From: CAZKNJ01 sp964554185
GTDB lineage: Bacteria; 4484-113
Assembly: GCA_964554185.1 (NCBI GenBank)
Contig: CAZKNJ010000006.1
Coordinates: 5,989-69,988 of the forward strand
Direction of reading: 5' to 3'
Length of the DNA stretch: 64,000 bases
This document shows, piece after piece, positions 1-7,727 of this stretch (its first letter is position 1; each line of letters begins with the position of its first letter). The notes beneath the pieces were generated by a model. That model saw only the letters and a list, made by a program, of their open reading frames with translations. It searched no databases and was not told the origin of the DNA. A program made the translations under genes and the position numbers.

Positions 1-2
1 TG

Positions 3-728
3 ACTGCCTCGGAGCAGCTGGATATCACGGCCAACAATCTGGCGAATGTCGATACCGCCGGCTTCAAGCGCGACCTGCTGCGCTACATCTCCGAGCCCAC
101 GATGGACCTCTCGCGGGTGGAGCGGCGCAACGGCGAATCGCTGATGCAGCCTATCGGCACACTCAGCACCGGCACGCTGGACACCAGCGTCCACACCGAC
201 TTCTCTCCCGGGGTGCTGGAGCGCACCGAGCGCAAGCTGGACGCTGCCATCGCCGGCGACGGCTTCTTTGTCGTCAGCGACGGTAACCGCGAGCTGTACA
301 CCCGTGCGGGGAATTTCACCATTTCCGCCGCGGGGCAGCTCGTAACTCCTTCCGGGCTCATCGTGCAGGGAACCGGCGGCGCAATTGAGGTCGGTGGCTA
401 TGCCGACCTAGCCATCGGCGAAACCGGCGAGGTGTATGGCGACGGCGAAGTGATTGCCCAGCTACGGCTGGTGAACTTCGCCGACCCGCAGGCGCTCGAA
501 AAGGTGGGCGGCAATGCCTTTGCCGCCGGCACGGGCGCGGCACCCGACCCGGTGCTTTTCCCGCGCCTGATTCCCGGCGAACTGGAGAAATCCAACGCCG
601 GAGTGGTGGACGAGATGGTGCGGCTCATCGCTACCATGCGGCACTTTGAGGCCGCAGCCAAAGTCGTGACCGCAACGGATGACACGCTGTCGCTGGCGGC
701 ATCCCGCGTGGGCACAGTGAACCAGTAA
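3..728 (+). CDS. flgF: Flagellar proximal rod protein FlgF (5' partial)
   Basis: Rod component of the flagellar basal body, exported through the flagellar type III apparatus into the periplasm. The reading frame is open from base 3, so the true start (about 15 residues) lies before the window. The flagellar rod/hook N-terminal signature LDITANNLANVDTAGFKRD is visible at once, and the C-terminus has the matching helix (VVDEMVRLIATMRHFEAAAKV) that packs against the N-terminal helix in rod proteins. Between them is the usual 'GDGFFVV' and 'YTRAGNF' hook-like core. FlgF rather than FlgE or FlgG is inferred from its length and its place directly before flgG. A 98-base spacer with a small hairpin separates it from flgG. 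Confidence 0.9.
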   Translation, partial: TASEQLDITANNLANVDTAGFKRDLLRYISEPTMDLSRVERRNGESLMQPIGTLSTGTLDTSVHTDFSPGVLERTERKLDAAIAGDGFFVVSDGNRELYTRAGNFTISAAGQLVTPSGLIVQGTGGAIEVGGYADLAIGETGEVYGDGEVIAQLRLVNFADPQALEKVGGNAFAAGTGAAPDPVLFPRLIPGELEKSNAGVVDEMVRLIATMRHFEAAAKVVTATDDTLSLAASRVGTVNQ

Positions 729-748
729 AACCGGGGAAGGACGGCCGG

Positions 749-767
749 CGTCCGCACCAGGCGGACG
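749..767 (+). other. Small hairpin between flgF and flgG
   Basis: Perfect 7-bp inverted repeat (749-755 with 761-767) around a 5-base loop, in the flgF-flgG spacer. No T-run follows, so it is not a convincing intrinsic terminator. It may be an mRNA processing or stability element. Function unknown. Confidence 0.3.
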
Positions 768-825
768 GGCTCCGGCAGCGGATCGGCTGAAGCTGCCCCT
801 TTCCCCCGAAAATGGAGTAACGCCT

Positions 826-1614
826 ATGATGCGCGCGCTTTACACCGGAGCCAGCGGGATGAACGCCCAGCAGTTCCGCATTGATGTGACGGCGAACAAC
901 CTCGCCAACGCCAACACTACCGGCTTCAAGACCGACCGCGCCGAGTTTGAGGACCTGCTCTACCAGGCGCTGCGGACGCCCGGCGGCACATCCGCCACCG
1001 GCGTGCAGTTCCCTACCGGCCTGCTCGTGGGCCTGGGCGTGCGCCCCGTCGCCACCGCCAAGCACTTCTCGCAGGGCTCACTGGTGCAGACCGACGGGCA
1101 GCTGGACCTGGCGGTTGAGGGTGAAGGCTTCTTTGAAGTCACCCTCCCCGACGGCACTTCCGGCTACACCCGCTCCGGCTCGTTCAAGATGGACAGCGAG
1201 GGCAACGTCGTCACCGCCGACGGCTTCGCGCTCATCCCCAACATTACTATTCCGCCGGACGCCACCGGCATCGTGGCTACGGTTGACGGCAATGTGTCGG
1301 TGCAGACGCCCGGCACTCCCACGCTAACCAATGTTGGCCAGATCACTCTCGTTCGTTTCCAGAACCCGCAGGGCCTGCAGGCGATGGGCAGCAGCTACTT
1401 CATCGAGTCCGAGGCCAGCGGCGCGCCCCTCGCCGACGTTCCCGGCAGCAACGGCTACGGCTTTGTGCGCCAGGGCTGGCTGGAGTCGAGCAACGTGTCC
1501 ATCGTGGAGGAAATGGTCAGCCTGATAATGGGCCAGCGCGCCTACGAGGCCAATTCGCGCTCCGTCACCACCGGCGATGAGATGCTCAACACCGCTGTGA
1601 ACATGAAACGGTAA
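826..1614 (+). CDS. flgG: Flagellar distal rod protein FlgG
   Basis: Distal rod protein that carries torque between the proximal rod and the hook and passes through the P- and L-rings. 262 residues, the normal FlgG length. The N-terminus reads MMRALYTGASGMNAQQ followed by VTANNLANANTTGFKTDRAEF, a near-canonical FlgG start. The mid-region has VEGEGFFEVTLPDG and YTRSGSFKMDSEGN, and the C-terminus has SNVSIVEEMVSLI plus QRAYEANSR, the classic rod/hook C-terminal motif. A GGAG element lies upstream of the ATG. It is followed after 3 bases by flgA, so the two are probably co-transcribed. Confidence 0.97.
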   Translation: MMRALYTGASGMNAQQFRIDVTANNLANANTTGFKTDRAEFEDLLYQALRTPGGTSATGVQFPTGLLVGLGVRPVATAKHFSQGSLVQTDGQLDLAVEGEGFFEVTLPDGTSGYTRSGSFKMDSEGNVVTADGFALIPNITIPPDATGIVATVDGNVSVQTPGTPTLTNVGQITLVRFQNPQGLQAMGSSYFIESEASGAPLADVPGSNGYGFVRQGWLESSNVSIVEEMVSLIMGQRAYEANSRSVTTGDEMLNTAVNMKR

Positions 1615-1617
1615 GTT

Positions 1618-2577
1618 ATGCGCTTCCTGCTGACAGCTGCGCTGTTCATCGCCGCCATGCTGGCGGGTTCGGCGCACGCGGACGAGCCGCTGGCAGTCGT
1701 CACGCTACCGGCCTCGGTTGAGGTGGACAGCCTGCGACCCCGGCTGGGGCAGGTTGCGCGGGTGGAAAGCCGCAGCCCCTCATTGGCCGACCGCCTGTTG
1801 CGCATCGCCTTACCACCGCTGGATCCGGCGCAAAAGGAATACACCCTTAGCCGAAAGCTCCTAGCGGGTCTCATCGCCGATGCGGGCGTTGCGCCAAGCT
1901 TGATCGCATTCGCCGGCGCGCCGGCCTGCACTGTCATCTTTCCCGGCGTCGTGTACACCGACACTGACATCCGCCGGTTTATCGCAGACGAACTGGACGA
2001 GTGTGGAATCAACGTGGAGCTAATCGTCTTCCGCGAGTTCCCGCCGCTGGCGTCCACCGCCCCGTCACCTGCTCTAACACTGGTATTCCCCACTGCGGAG
2101 GGCGAACACCTGCCCTCTGCGCTGCGGCTGGTCTCCGGCGAACGCCACCTGCAGACTGTCAGCCTGCGCAACCATCTGAAGTTCCGCGTGCAGGCGCTGC
2201 ACACCGTCGCCTCGGTTTATCGCGGCGCATCGGTGCTGCCCGGCAACTTCCAGCGCGGCGTCGCGGAGCTGCTGCCAGGTGCAGGGCTGCTCACCACTCC
2301 GCCGGAAGACGGAATGGAGTGGCGCGTGGACCTGCCCGCAGGGGTGCAGGTGCTCCCCTCCTACTTGTACGCCCCGCCGCTGGTTGGGCGCGGCGACATC
2401 GTCACCGTCAAGTTCGCGCAGGGCGCAGTGTCCGCCGAAACCACCGGCACCGCCCTGTCCACCGGCTCACGCGGACAGACCGTCACCGTGCGCCTGCCGT
2501 CCGGCGCGGTGATTCGCGCCGTCGTCACCGGCCCCGGCACGGTGTCGGTCGGCGAAACGGAGGAAAACGATGCTTAG
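1618..2577 (+). CDS. flgA: Flagellar P-ring assembly chaperone FlgA
   Basis: Periplasmic chaperone for P-ring (FlgI) assembly. The 319-residue protein begins with a Sec signal peptide (hydrophobic residues about 2-20 ending AGSAHA). The C-terminal third carries the SAF/ChapFlgA module seen in FlgA: 'ASVYRGASVLPGNFQRGV' then a long beta-rich tail ending in VTGPGTVSVGE. It is longer than enterobacterial FlgA (about 220 residues); the extra length is in the N-terminal half. The identification rests on the SAF-like C-terminus and on its place directly before flgH and flgI. The 3' end overlaps flgH by 8 bases, consistent with translational coupling. Confidence 0.88.
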   Translation: MRFLLTAALFIAAMLAGSAHADEPLAVVTLPASVEVDSLRPRLGQVARVESRSPSLADRLLRIALPPLDPAQKEYTLSRKLLAGLIADAGVAPSLIAFAGAPACTVIFPGVVYTDTDIRRFIADELDECGINVELIVFREFPPLASTAPSPALTLVFPTAEGEHLPSALRLVSGERHLQTVSLRNHLKFRVQALHTVASVYRGASVLPGNFQRGVAELLPGAGLLTTPPEDGMEWRVDLPAGVQVLPSYLYAPPLVGRGDIVTVKFAQGAVSAETTGTALSTGSRGQTVTVRLPSGAVIRAVVTGPGTVSVGETEENDA

Positions 2578-3193
2578 AACGATTGCAGCAATCCTCATCA
2601 TCCTGCTGGCCTCTGCGCCCGCCGCGGCGGACTCGCTTTTCCGCCCCGGCGATAGCTCCGACCCCTACTCTGTCGGGCTCTACGGCAAGCATCCACCGAA
2701 GGTTGAGCGGGGCGACATCCTCAAAGTGCGCGTGAGCGAACGCACGCTGGCTGATGTTGCCGTCGGCACCGACACCGACACCAAGGCGGAGGCGCAGATG
2801 AAGTTCGAGAATGGCGGGATGCTCAAGCGCGTGCTCGACCCGTTTTTTAAGCTGCTGGGCTCCGGCGACCTGAAGTACGGCAGCGATGCCAAGTACGAAG
2901 CTGACAACGCGACCAACCGCAGCGCCAAATTCGAGGCGGTCATCACTGTCGTCGTGCTGGACGTGATGGAAAACGGCAACGTGGTGATTGAGGGGCGTAA
3001 GAAGCTGAAAGTGAACAACGAGAACGAGTATCTGCTTGTGCGCGGCGAAGTAAATCCCAAGGACATCTCGCCCGACCTGGTCATCGAATCGGAGAACATC
3101 GCTAACGCTGAGATTGAGTACATCGGCGAAGGCCAGCTCAGCAAGCGCCAAAAGCCGGGGTTCATCACCCAGCTTATCCACACGCTTTTCTGA
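2570..3193 (+). CDS. flgH: Flagellar L-ring protein FlgH (no lipobox)
   Basis: Forms the outer-membrane L-ring around the flagellar rod. 207 residues with a cleavable signal peptide (about 1-20, ending APAAA). Family features include SLFRPGDSSDPYSVGLY, 'GDILKVRVSE' and the C-terminal block VVVLDVMENGNVVIEG...RGEVNPKDISPD...ANAEIEYIGEG, diagnostic of FlgH. Oddity: enterobacterial FlgH is a lipoprotein, but this protein contains no cysteine at all, so it cannot be lipidated at an N-terminal Cys. It overlaps flgA by 8 bases and lies 8 bases before flgI. Confidence 0.95.
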   Translation: MLRTIAAILIILLASAPAAADSLFRPGDSSDPYSVGLYGKHPPKVERGDILKVRVSERTLADVAVGTDTDTKAEAQMKFENGGMLKRVLDPFFKLLGSGDLKYGSDAKYEADNATNRSAKFEAVITVVVLDVMENGNVVIEGRKKLKVNNENEYLLVRGEVNPKDISPDLVIESENIANAEIEYIGEGQLSKRQKPGFITQLIHTLF

Positions 3194-3201
3194 GGTGAAC
3201 A

Positions 3202-4248
3202 ATGAAGCGCACTGCAACAATCGCCCTGCTTGCCCTGCTGCTGCTGGCGGCCGCTACGCCCTCGCAGGCCGCACGGCTGAAAGACATCTCGCGCATTGAC
3301 GGCGTGCGCGCCAACCAGCTCATAGGCTTCGGGCTAGTCGGCGGGCTAAAAGGCACCGGCGACGACCCCAAAAGCGCACCTTACACCGCCGAGGCCATCG
3401 CCAATATGCTCAACAGCTTCGGCTTCTCAGTCAAGCCCGCCGACATCAAGGTGAAGAACTTCGCCGCCGTCATTGTCACCGCGGACATGCCGGCCTTCGC
3501 CAAGCCCGGGGACCGCCTGGATATCACCGTTTCCGCCATCGGCACTGCCACTTCGCTGTCGGGCGGCACGCTGTTTGAAACGCTGCTGCGCGGCCTAGAC
3601 GGTGATATCTACGCCGTCTGCCAGGGAGCGGTCTCGCTCGGACGGCCGGTTTCCAGCGGGCGGGCTAGCGCAAGCGAGTTTCCCACCGTCGGCCGCATTC
3701 CCAATGGCGGAACCATCGAAGCCGAAGTCCCCTCCACCATACTCAAAGCCGGCGACACCGTACGCATCAACCTCGCATCGCCCGACTTCACTACCGCTAA
3801 CGCAGTCGCGGGAGTGATTGATTCTATCCTCAACTCCCCCGGCGCGGCAGCCGCGCTGGACGCATCCACTATTGCCGTCACGATTCCGCCGCTCTTCGCC
3901 GGCAACCTTGTTGGTTTCATCTCACTCCTGGAAAACGCAGAGGTCTCGCAGGACATCCCCGCCCGCGTCGTGATCAACGAGCGCACCGGCACGGTAGTAC
4001 TGGGCGGAGATGTGGAGATACTGCCGGTCGCAGTGGCCCATCAGGGGCTGCACTTGGAGATCGGAGCGCAGGGGGGCTTTCCGCCCGCGCCGGTGGCAGC
4101 AGGCGAAACCGAGACCCTCGCCAAGGTCACAACTAAGGACGTGGTTGAAGGGCTGAACGCTCTAGGCGCTACGCCGCAGGATATCGTCGCCATCTTCCAG
4201 GCGATTGAAGCTGCGGGCGCGCTCCTGGGTGAGCTATTGGTTATCTGA
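3202..4248 (+). CDS. flgI: Flagellar P-ring protein FlgI
   Basis: Periplasmic P-ring subunit that acts as a bushing for the rod in the peptidoglycan layer. 348 residues, typical for FlgI. Signal peptide about 1-24 (ending TPSQA), then the conserved start ARLKDISRIDGVRANQLIGF with GLVGGLKGTGDD. Other family blocks are KVKNFAAVIVTADMPAFAKPG, GDRLDITVSAIGTATSL, ARVVINERTGTVVLGGDV and a C-terminal VEGLNALGATPQDIVAIFQAI. It is the last recognisable gene of this flagellar operon; downstream lie a hairpin and an oppositely oriented gene. No flgJ follows. Confidence 0.97.
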   Translation: MKRTATIALLALLLLAAATPSQAARLKDISRIDGVRANQLIGFGLVGGLKGTGDDPKSAPYTAEAIANMLNSFGFSVKPADIKVKNFAAVIVTADMPAFAKPGDRLDITVSAIGTATSLSGGTLFETLLRGLDGDIYAVCQGAVSLGRPVSSGRASASEFPTVGRIPNGGTIEAEVPSTILKAGDTVRINLASPDFTTANAVAGVIDSILNSPGAAAALDASTIAVTIPPLFAGNLVGFISLLENAEVSQDIPARVVINERTGTVVLGGDVEILPVAVAHQGLHLEIGAQGGFPPAPVAAGETETLAKVTTKDVVEGLNALGATPQDIVAIFQAIEAAGALLGELLVI

Positions 4249-4269
4249 ACTGCAGCTTGATGCTGCCAA

Positions 4270-4298
4270 GCCGACCGCCGGCAGGGCCGGCGATCGGC
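4270..4298. terminator. Inverted repeat between convergent flgI and lipoprotein gene
   Basis: Strong GC-rich hairpin: 13-bp arms (4270-4282 and 4286-4298) with one mismatch and a 3-base loop, placed between two convergent genes. No T-run follows in the flgI direction. In the other direction the T-run (A-run at about 4310-4316 on +) comes before rather than after the stem. Its position suggests a bidirectional transcription barrier, but it is not a textbook intrinsic terminator. Confidence 0.4.
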
Positions 4299-4323
4299 TC
4301 ATAATTCGCAAAAAAACCAGTAG

Positions 4324-4671
4324 TTACTTTGTAGTCTCTTCGCCAGTGTCTTCGCCATCGTCCTTGGCGCCGCCTTCGTCCTCACCGGAACCCTCCTCGG
4401 GCGCAGCACCTTCGTCACCGCCAGCCTTTTCGCCACCTTCAGCAGCCTTCTTTGCCTCTTCGTTCGCCTTCGCTTTGTCCAGCTCCTCCGGGGTCGCCGC
4501 TGCGTCCGATGGCACCTCGGCCTCGCGCTCGGACACCGGTGGCCCCACCGGCTTCGTCACCACGGTGCCCTGTCCGGGCTTCAGGTCGCCGGTCTTCGGG
4601 CACGACGTGACGGCCAGGGCGAGCAGAATCAGCAGGCCAAACAGCATGCAGATAATAGTAATTTTCTTCAT
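4324..4671 (-). CDS. Small acidic lipoprotein, function unknown
   Basis: 115-residue protein. The N-terminus is a lipoprotein signal: two lysines, a hydrophobic stretch and a lipobox-like AVTSC with Cys24 as the probable lipidated residue. The mature part begins with a Pro/Gly/Val-rich linker. Then comes a Lys/Glu/Ala helix and a strongly acidic Gly/Glu/Asp/Ala tail (EEGSGEDEGGAKDDGEDTG region), which looks disordered. No enzymatic domain is visible and I do not recognise a family. A GGGAGGGAG ribosome-binding site precedes the ATG, and a good promoter lies about 60 bases upstream. Convergent with flgI; no functional link can be claimed. Confidence 0.75.
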   Translation of the reverse strand: MKKITIICMLFGLLILLALAVTSCPKTGDLKPGQGTVVTKPVGPPVSEREAEVPSDAAATPEELDKAKANEEAKKAAEGGEKAGGDEGAAPEEGSGEDEGGAKDDGEDTGEETTK

Positions 4672-4731
4672 AGATGACTCCCTCCCGTTGTCGCTTTTCC
4701 CGCGGCCGGCGGACGCCGACCGTGAAGCACT

Positions 4732-4760
4732 ATTATATCCCGCCTTGCGGCGAAGGGCAA
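4732..4760 (-). promoter_or_regulatory. Sigma-70-type promoter of the small lipoprotein gene
   Basis: On the minus strand: -35 TTGCCC (4755-4760), 17-base spacer, -10 TATAAT (4732-4737). About 60 bases before the lipoprotein ATG, so this transcript has a normal leader with a strong ribosome-binding site. Confidence 0.6.
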
Positions 4761-4776
4761 ATCAGCGGGAAATCCG

Positions 4777-6114
4777 CTATCCAGCCCCGGCAGGAGGCTT
4801 GCGGCGGCTTGTCCAGCCGCGAGACAAGCGTTCAGCGATGACGCCTAGGGCAAGCGAGATGAGTCCTGCGCCAAAGAGGACCAGCGGCCAACCTATCTCG
4901 TTCTCGAAGTACTCAAAACCAAACTGGAAGACGAATATCACGAGAAAGAGCGTGCCGACGTAAAGGAATGAGCGCACCTGCATCCGCTGGCCGAAGTAGA
5001 TGGACGCGGCTATTAGCGCAAGCCAGATGAACTCTCGGTACATCTCGCTTTCCGCCGTCCCGATTATCATCCCGCCGGAAAGGGCCAGGATGCAGCCGAA
5101 AGCGCCGAAGATCCCACGGTAAGGTGAAAGCTCCACGTAGCCTTGCCTGTAGAGCGAAACTGCGCCTGCCGCTAACGCGAGCGCGATGATCCCCGAAATC
5201 AGGACTGATCCCCCAAACACTAGCCAATCGTGGTGCCAGCTATGCGTATCACCAAGGAACGGGCGGATATATGCACCCATCAGTCCCAGCGCCAGCAGCG
5301 GAATCGTCATCCCCAGCACGGGCGGGACGTAGAGGAGTTTCGCCTCTGCCTGGGCGCCCAGTTTCTCCAACCTGAGCGCGATGGAGGCGACTACGCCCGA
5401 TGCTATCAGCGCCCCCCAGAAAAACGCGCGCGCGACGATCTCCTCGTCGTTGGAGGTGGTGAAAATGACTGAGCAGATGGCGCCGATGCCGAGGATAGTA
5501 CTCACGCCTGCAAGGAAGGTCCAACCGAGATGCCCCAGAGACTTGCGGCAGAGCATGTAGCCAATAGTGGAAACCAGCAGGGCAACTCCCCAGGGGAACT
5601 GCGAGGAATGCTCGCGGTAGGCGAAGATGAAATCGAACTTCAGCACTTCGCTGCTCACTGCGAACAGCACGAAAGGCATCAGCAGCCCCGCCGCGAAGAG
5701 GAAGTAAGTCGCGGTCGCTTTCTCGCGTGCGCGAAGGAGGATTCCGCCACATAGCGCGCAGAACAGCATTGGCACCAGCAGCGCAAGGAAGCGCTTCACG
5801 GGCGACCACTGCAGCCAGTTGATGGTCACGAAGAACGCGGCTGCGCAGACAATGATGAGTACACCGATGAAAAGGAAGATGCGCCCGAAGGTGATGCGTG
5901 ACACATCAACGAGGGGCAGGCCGGGCGTCTGGCGCTTCAGCGGGGGCGAACCCGTCATTCCGGTGGGGGCAAGCAGGCTGCGGGCTTCGGCGTATGTTTC
6001 AGTGATCTCACGCTCGCTCCAGCCGGCTGATGCCAGCTCCGCACGCACCTGCGCCTCATCGCGCGCTAGCGCAATGGACTTGATCACGTAGCGGCTCAGT
6101 TCACGGTCTACCAC
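4777..6114 (-). CDS. Polytopic membrane protein (DUF2157-like)
   Basis: 445 residues. The first about 50 residues form a soluble helical segment ('AELASAGWSEREITETYAEA') resembling the short two-helix modules found at the ends of many bacterial membrane proteins. The remainder contains roughly a dozen hydrophobic segments. The first of these (FGRIFLFIGVLIIVCAAAFFV, then NWLQWSPVKR) resembles the DUF2157/DUF4401 type of integral membrane protein; that assignment is tentative. No catalytic motif is seen. It starts at GTG with a very strong AGGAGGGGG ribosome-binding site. An in-phase ATG is not available because the overlapping ATG runs into a stop. Confidence 0.65.
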   Translation of the reverse strand: MVDRELSRYVIKSIALARDEAQVRAELASAGWSEREITETYAEARSLLAPTGMTGSPPLKRQTPGLPLVDVSRITFGRIFLFIGVLIIVCAAAFFVTINWLQWSPVKRFLALLVPMLFCALCGGILLRAREKATATYFLFAAGLLMPFVLFAVSSEVLKFDFIFAYREHSSQFPWGVALLVSTIGYMLCRKSLGHLGWTFLAGVSTILGIGAICSVIFTTSNDEEIVARAFFWGALIASGVVASIALRLEKLGAQAEAKLLYVPPVLGMTIPLLALGLMGAYIRPFLGDTHSWHHDWLVFGGSVLISGIIALALAAGAVSLYRQGYVELSPYRGIFGAFGCILALSGGMIIGTAESEMYREFIWLALIAASIYFGQRMQVRSFLYVGTLFLVIFVFQFGFEYFENEIGWPLVLFGAGLISLALGVIAERLSRGWTSRRKPPAGAG

Positions 6115-6159
6115 ATCCCCCTCCTGTATTTGCCGCGTGCAGGCCTGCCTGCCAGGCGG

Positions 6160-6369
6160 CTATTTCTCGCCGTCACAGTACTTGTGGCCGATGCAGTGCG
6201 CCCAGTAGAGCTGCAGATTGTGCCGTTCCATCAGGAACTGCACCACCGGGCTGAGTTTCACCGGTGTCAGCTCCTGCGCCTTGAGCATGCCGAACCACTC
6301 CGGCACCGAGTGGCCCGTGTGTTGTGCAACCTCTTCGTCGGTCGCCAGTTCCTTCTTCTTGGTGGACAT
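6160..6369 (-). CDS. Small DUF4287-like protein
   Basis: 69-residue protein from ATG at 6369. It contains 'VAQHTGHSVPEWFGMLKAQEL', followed by LSPVVQFLMERHNLQLYWAH. The pattern TGKT.xxW...ltk...vvxWLxxxhgLxxxxAxaI resembles the DUF4287 helical domain; the family call is tentative. The open frame continues upstream through the tRNA-Gly gene. That extension would encode an implausible N-terminus overlapping the tRNA, so the internal ATG followed by a lysine-rich N-terminus was chosen. Ends close to the DUF2157-like gene (45 bases). Confidence 0.6.
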   Translation of the reverse strand: MSTKKKELATDEEVAQHTGHSVPEWFGMLKAQELTPVKLSPVVQFLMERHNLQLYWAHCIGHKYCDGEK

Positions 6370-6444
6370 CGCCGTTTCCCCAAACACTTCAATTAGAACT
6401 TTAACAGCCTCCCCGCGCTGTCCCACGGCCGTTAAATGCAAGAG

Positions 6445-6516
6445 AGCGGAAGACGGGGTTCGAACCCGCGACCCCCACCTTGGCAAGGTGATGTTCTACC
6501 ACTGAACTACTTCCGC
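6445..6516 (-). tRNA. tRNA-Gly (anticodon GCC)
   Basis: Cloverleaf on the minus strand: a 7-bp acceptor stem (GCGGAAG with CTTCCGC), D-arm with AGTTCAGTGGTAGAAC, anticodon loop TTGCCAA (GCC, glycine), T-arm with GGTTCGAACC, and discriminator U. CCA is not encoded, so it must be added post-transcriptionally. A consensus promoter lies 10 bases upstream. Confidence 0.97.
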
Positions 6517-6526
6517 GTGAGCTTCT

Positions 6527-6555
6527 ATAATATTGGCCCGCTCTCCCCGTGTCAA
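6527..6555 (-). promoter_or_regulatory. Strong promoter of tRNA-Gly
   Basis: Minus strand: perfect -35 TTGACA (6550-6555), exactly 17-base spacer, -10 TATTAT (6527-6532). The tRNA 5' end is 10 bases after the -10 box, so very little 5' leader is expected. Confidence 0.8.
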
Positions 6556-6599
6556 GCGCAGAATGGCGCGAAGCAGCGCTCGGCGCATCAGCCCACTGG

Positions 6600-7727
6600 C
6601 TAGCCCAATCGCTTCTGGAAGCGGCCGGCGGCTAGGAAGATGAGGCCGAAGGCGATGCCTACTAGCACGATGACTTGCGGCAGCAGGGCGGTGATGTCCG
6701 TTCCCCGGATGACTATGCCGCGCACGATGTTGATGGCGTAGGTCATCGGCAGCAGGAAAGTAATCGGGTAGATGACTGGTGGCATGGACTCGCGGGGGAA
6801 CATGAATCCCGACAGCAGGATGGAAGGGATGATAACCAGGATTGCCATCATCACCGCCTGCAACTGGTTGCGGGCAACTGTCGATATCAACAATCCCAGC
6901 GACAGCGATGCCGCAATCCAGATCAGCAGCAGTCCGATGAGCATCGGCAGGCTGCCCCGGATGGGCACGCCGAATACGTACGCCATCACCAGCAGCACTC
7001 CCGCACCTTCCAGAACACCCAGTCCAAACATGGGCACCAGCTTGCCTATCATCAGCCCCAGCCTTGAGATGGGCGTGGCGATGAGCTGCTCTAGCGTGCC
7101 CTCCACCCGCTCGCGCACCACCGAAAGCGCCGTGAGTAGCACGAGCGGCAGATGCAGGATAAGGGCCAGCAGCGCCGGTACAAAGAACGTGGAGGAACGA
7201 AGCTGTGGATTGAACAGAACCCGTACGCTCGCCTGGATGCCCTGAAGCTGGCCGTTCACGATCGATGTCCCCTGCACTCTGAAGCGCGATGAGTACTCCT
7301 GGGAAACTCCGCTCACCGTACTTAGCACATAGTTCGCCATCGTGGAGTCGCTGCCGTCCACCAGCACTTGCACACGGCGCGCTTGCTCTTCCCGCGCGAG
7401 CGGGCTAAAGCCTGGTGGAATGATGAAGGCGGCGCGCGCATCACCGTTGACTATCGCCTGGTAGGCGTCGTCGTAGGACGCAACCGAGCCTTTCATCCGG
7501 AAGACGCCGGTGTTGTTGATACCGGACACCAGATCACGACTGCTCTCGTTCAACGCCAGATCCACCACCACAGCGTTTACATTCTTCACCTCGGTGCTGA
7601 TGGCGTAGCCGAAGATGGTCATCTGGATGACGGGGATAAGGATGGCGATGAAGATGGTCACGCGGTCGCGTTTGAGCTGCCGCAGCTCCTTCAGCGCCAT
7701 GGCTCCCAGTCCCCTAAACATGCGCAT
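6600..7727 (-). CDS. ABC-2 type export permease
   Basis: Membrane subunit of an ABC exporter of the YbhR/YhhJ type (ABC2_membrane_3). 375 residues: an N-terminal helix (TIFIAILIPVIQMTIFGYAI), a large periplasmic domain of about 140 residues (VVVDLALNESSRD...), then five more hydrophobic helices in the C-terminal half. The VRERVEGTLEQLIATPIS block, just after the second helix, is typical of this family. It overlaps the upstream ATPase gene by 14 bases. Only one permease gene is present, so a homodimer is likely. Substrate unknown; related systems export drugs or lipid-like molecules with a TolC-type channel, which is not in the window. Confidence 0.9.
   Translation of the reverse strand: MRMFRGLGAMALKELRQLKRDRVTIFIAILIPVIQMTIFGYAISTEVKNVNAVVVDLALNESSRDLVSGINNTGVFRMKGSVASYDDAYQAIVNGDARAAFIIPPGFSPLAREEQARRVQVLVDGSDSTMANYVLSTVSGVSQEYSSRFRVQGTSIVNGQLQGIQASVRVLFNPQLRSSTFFVPALLALILHLPLVLLTALSVVRERVEGTLEQLIATPISRLGLMIGKLVPMFGLGVLEGAGVLLVMAYVFGVPIRGSLPMLIGLLLIWIAASLSLGLLISTVARNQLQAVMMAILVIIPSILLSGFMFPRESMPPVIYPITFLLPMTYAINIVRGIVIRGTDITALLPQVIVLVGIAFGLIFLAAGRFQKRLG

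Noticed and set aside
6370..6486. N-terminal extension of the DUF4287-like gene
   Set aside because: The extension runs through the 3' half of tRNA-Gly and has no family match; ATG 6369 gives a sensible start.
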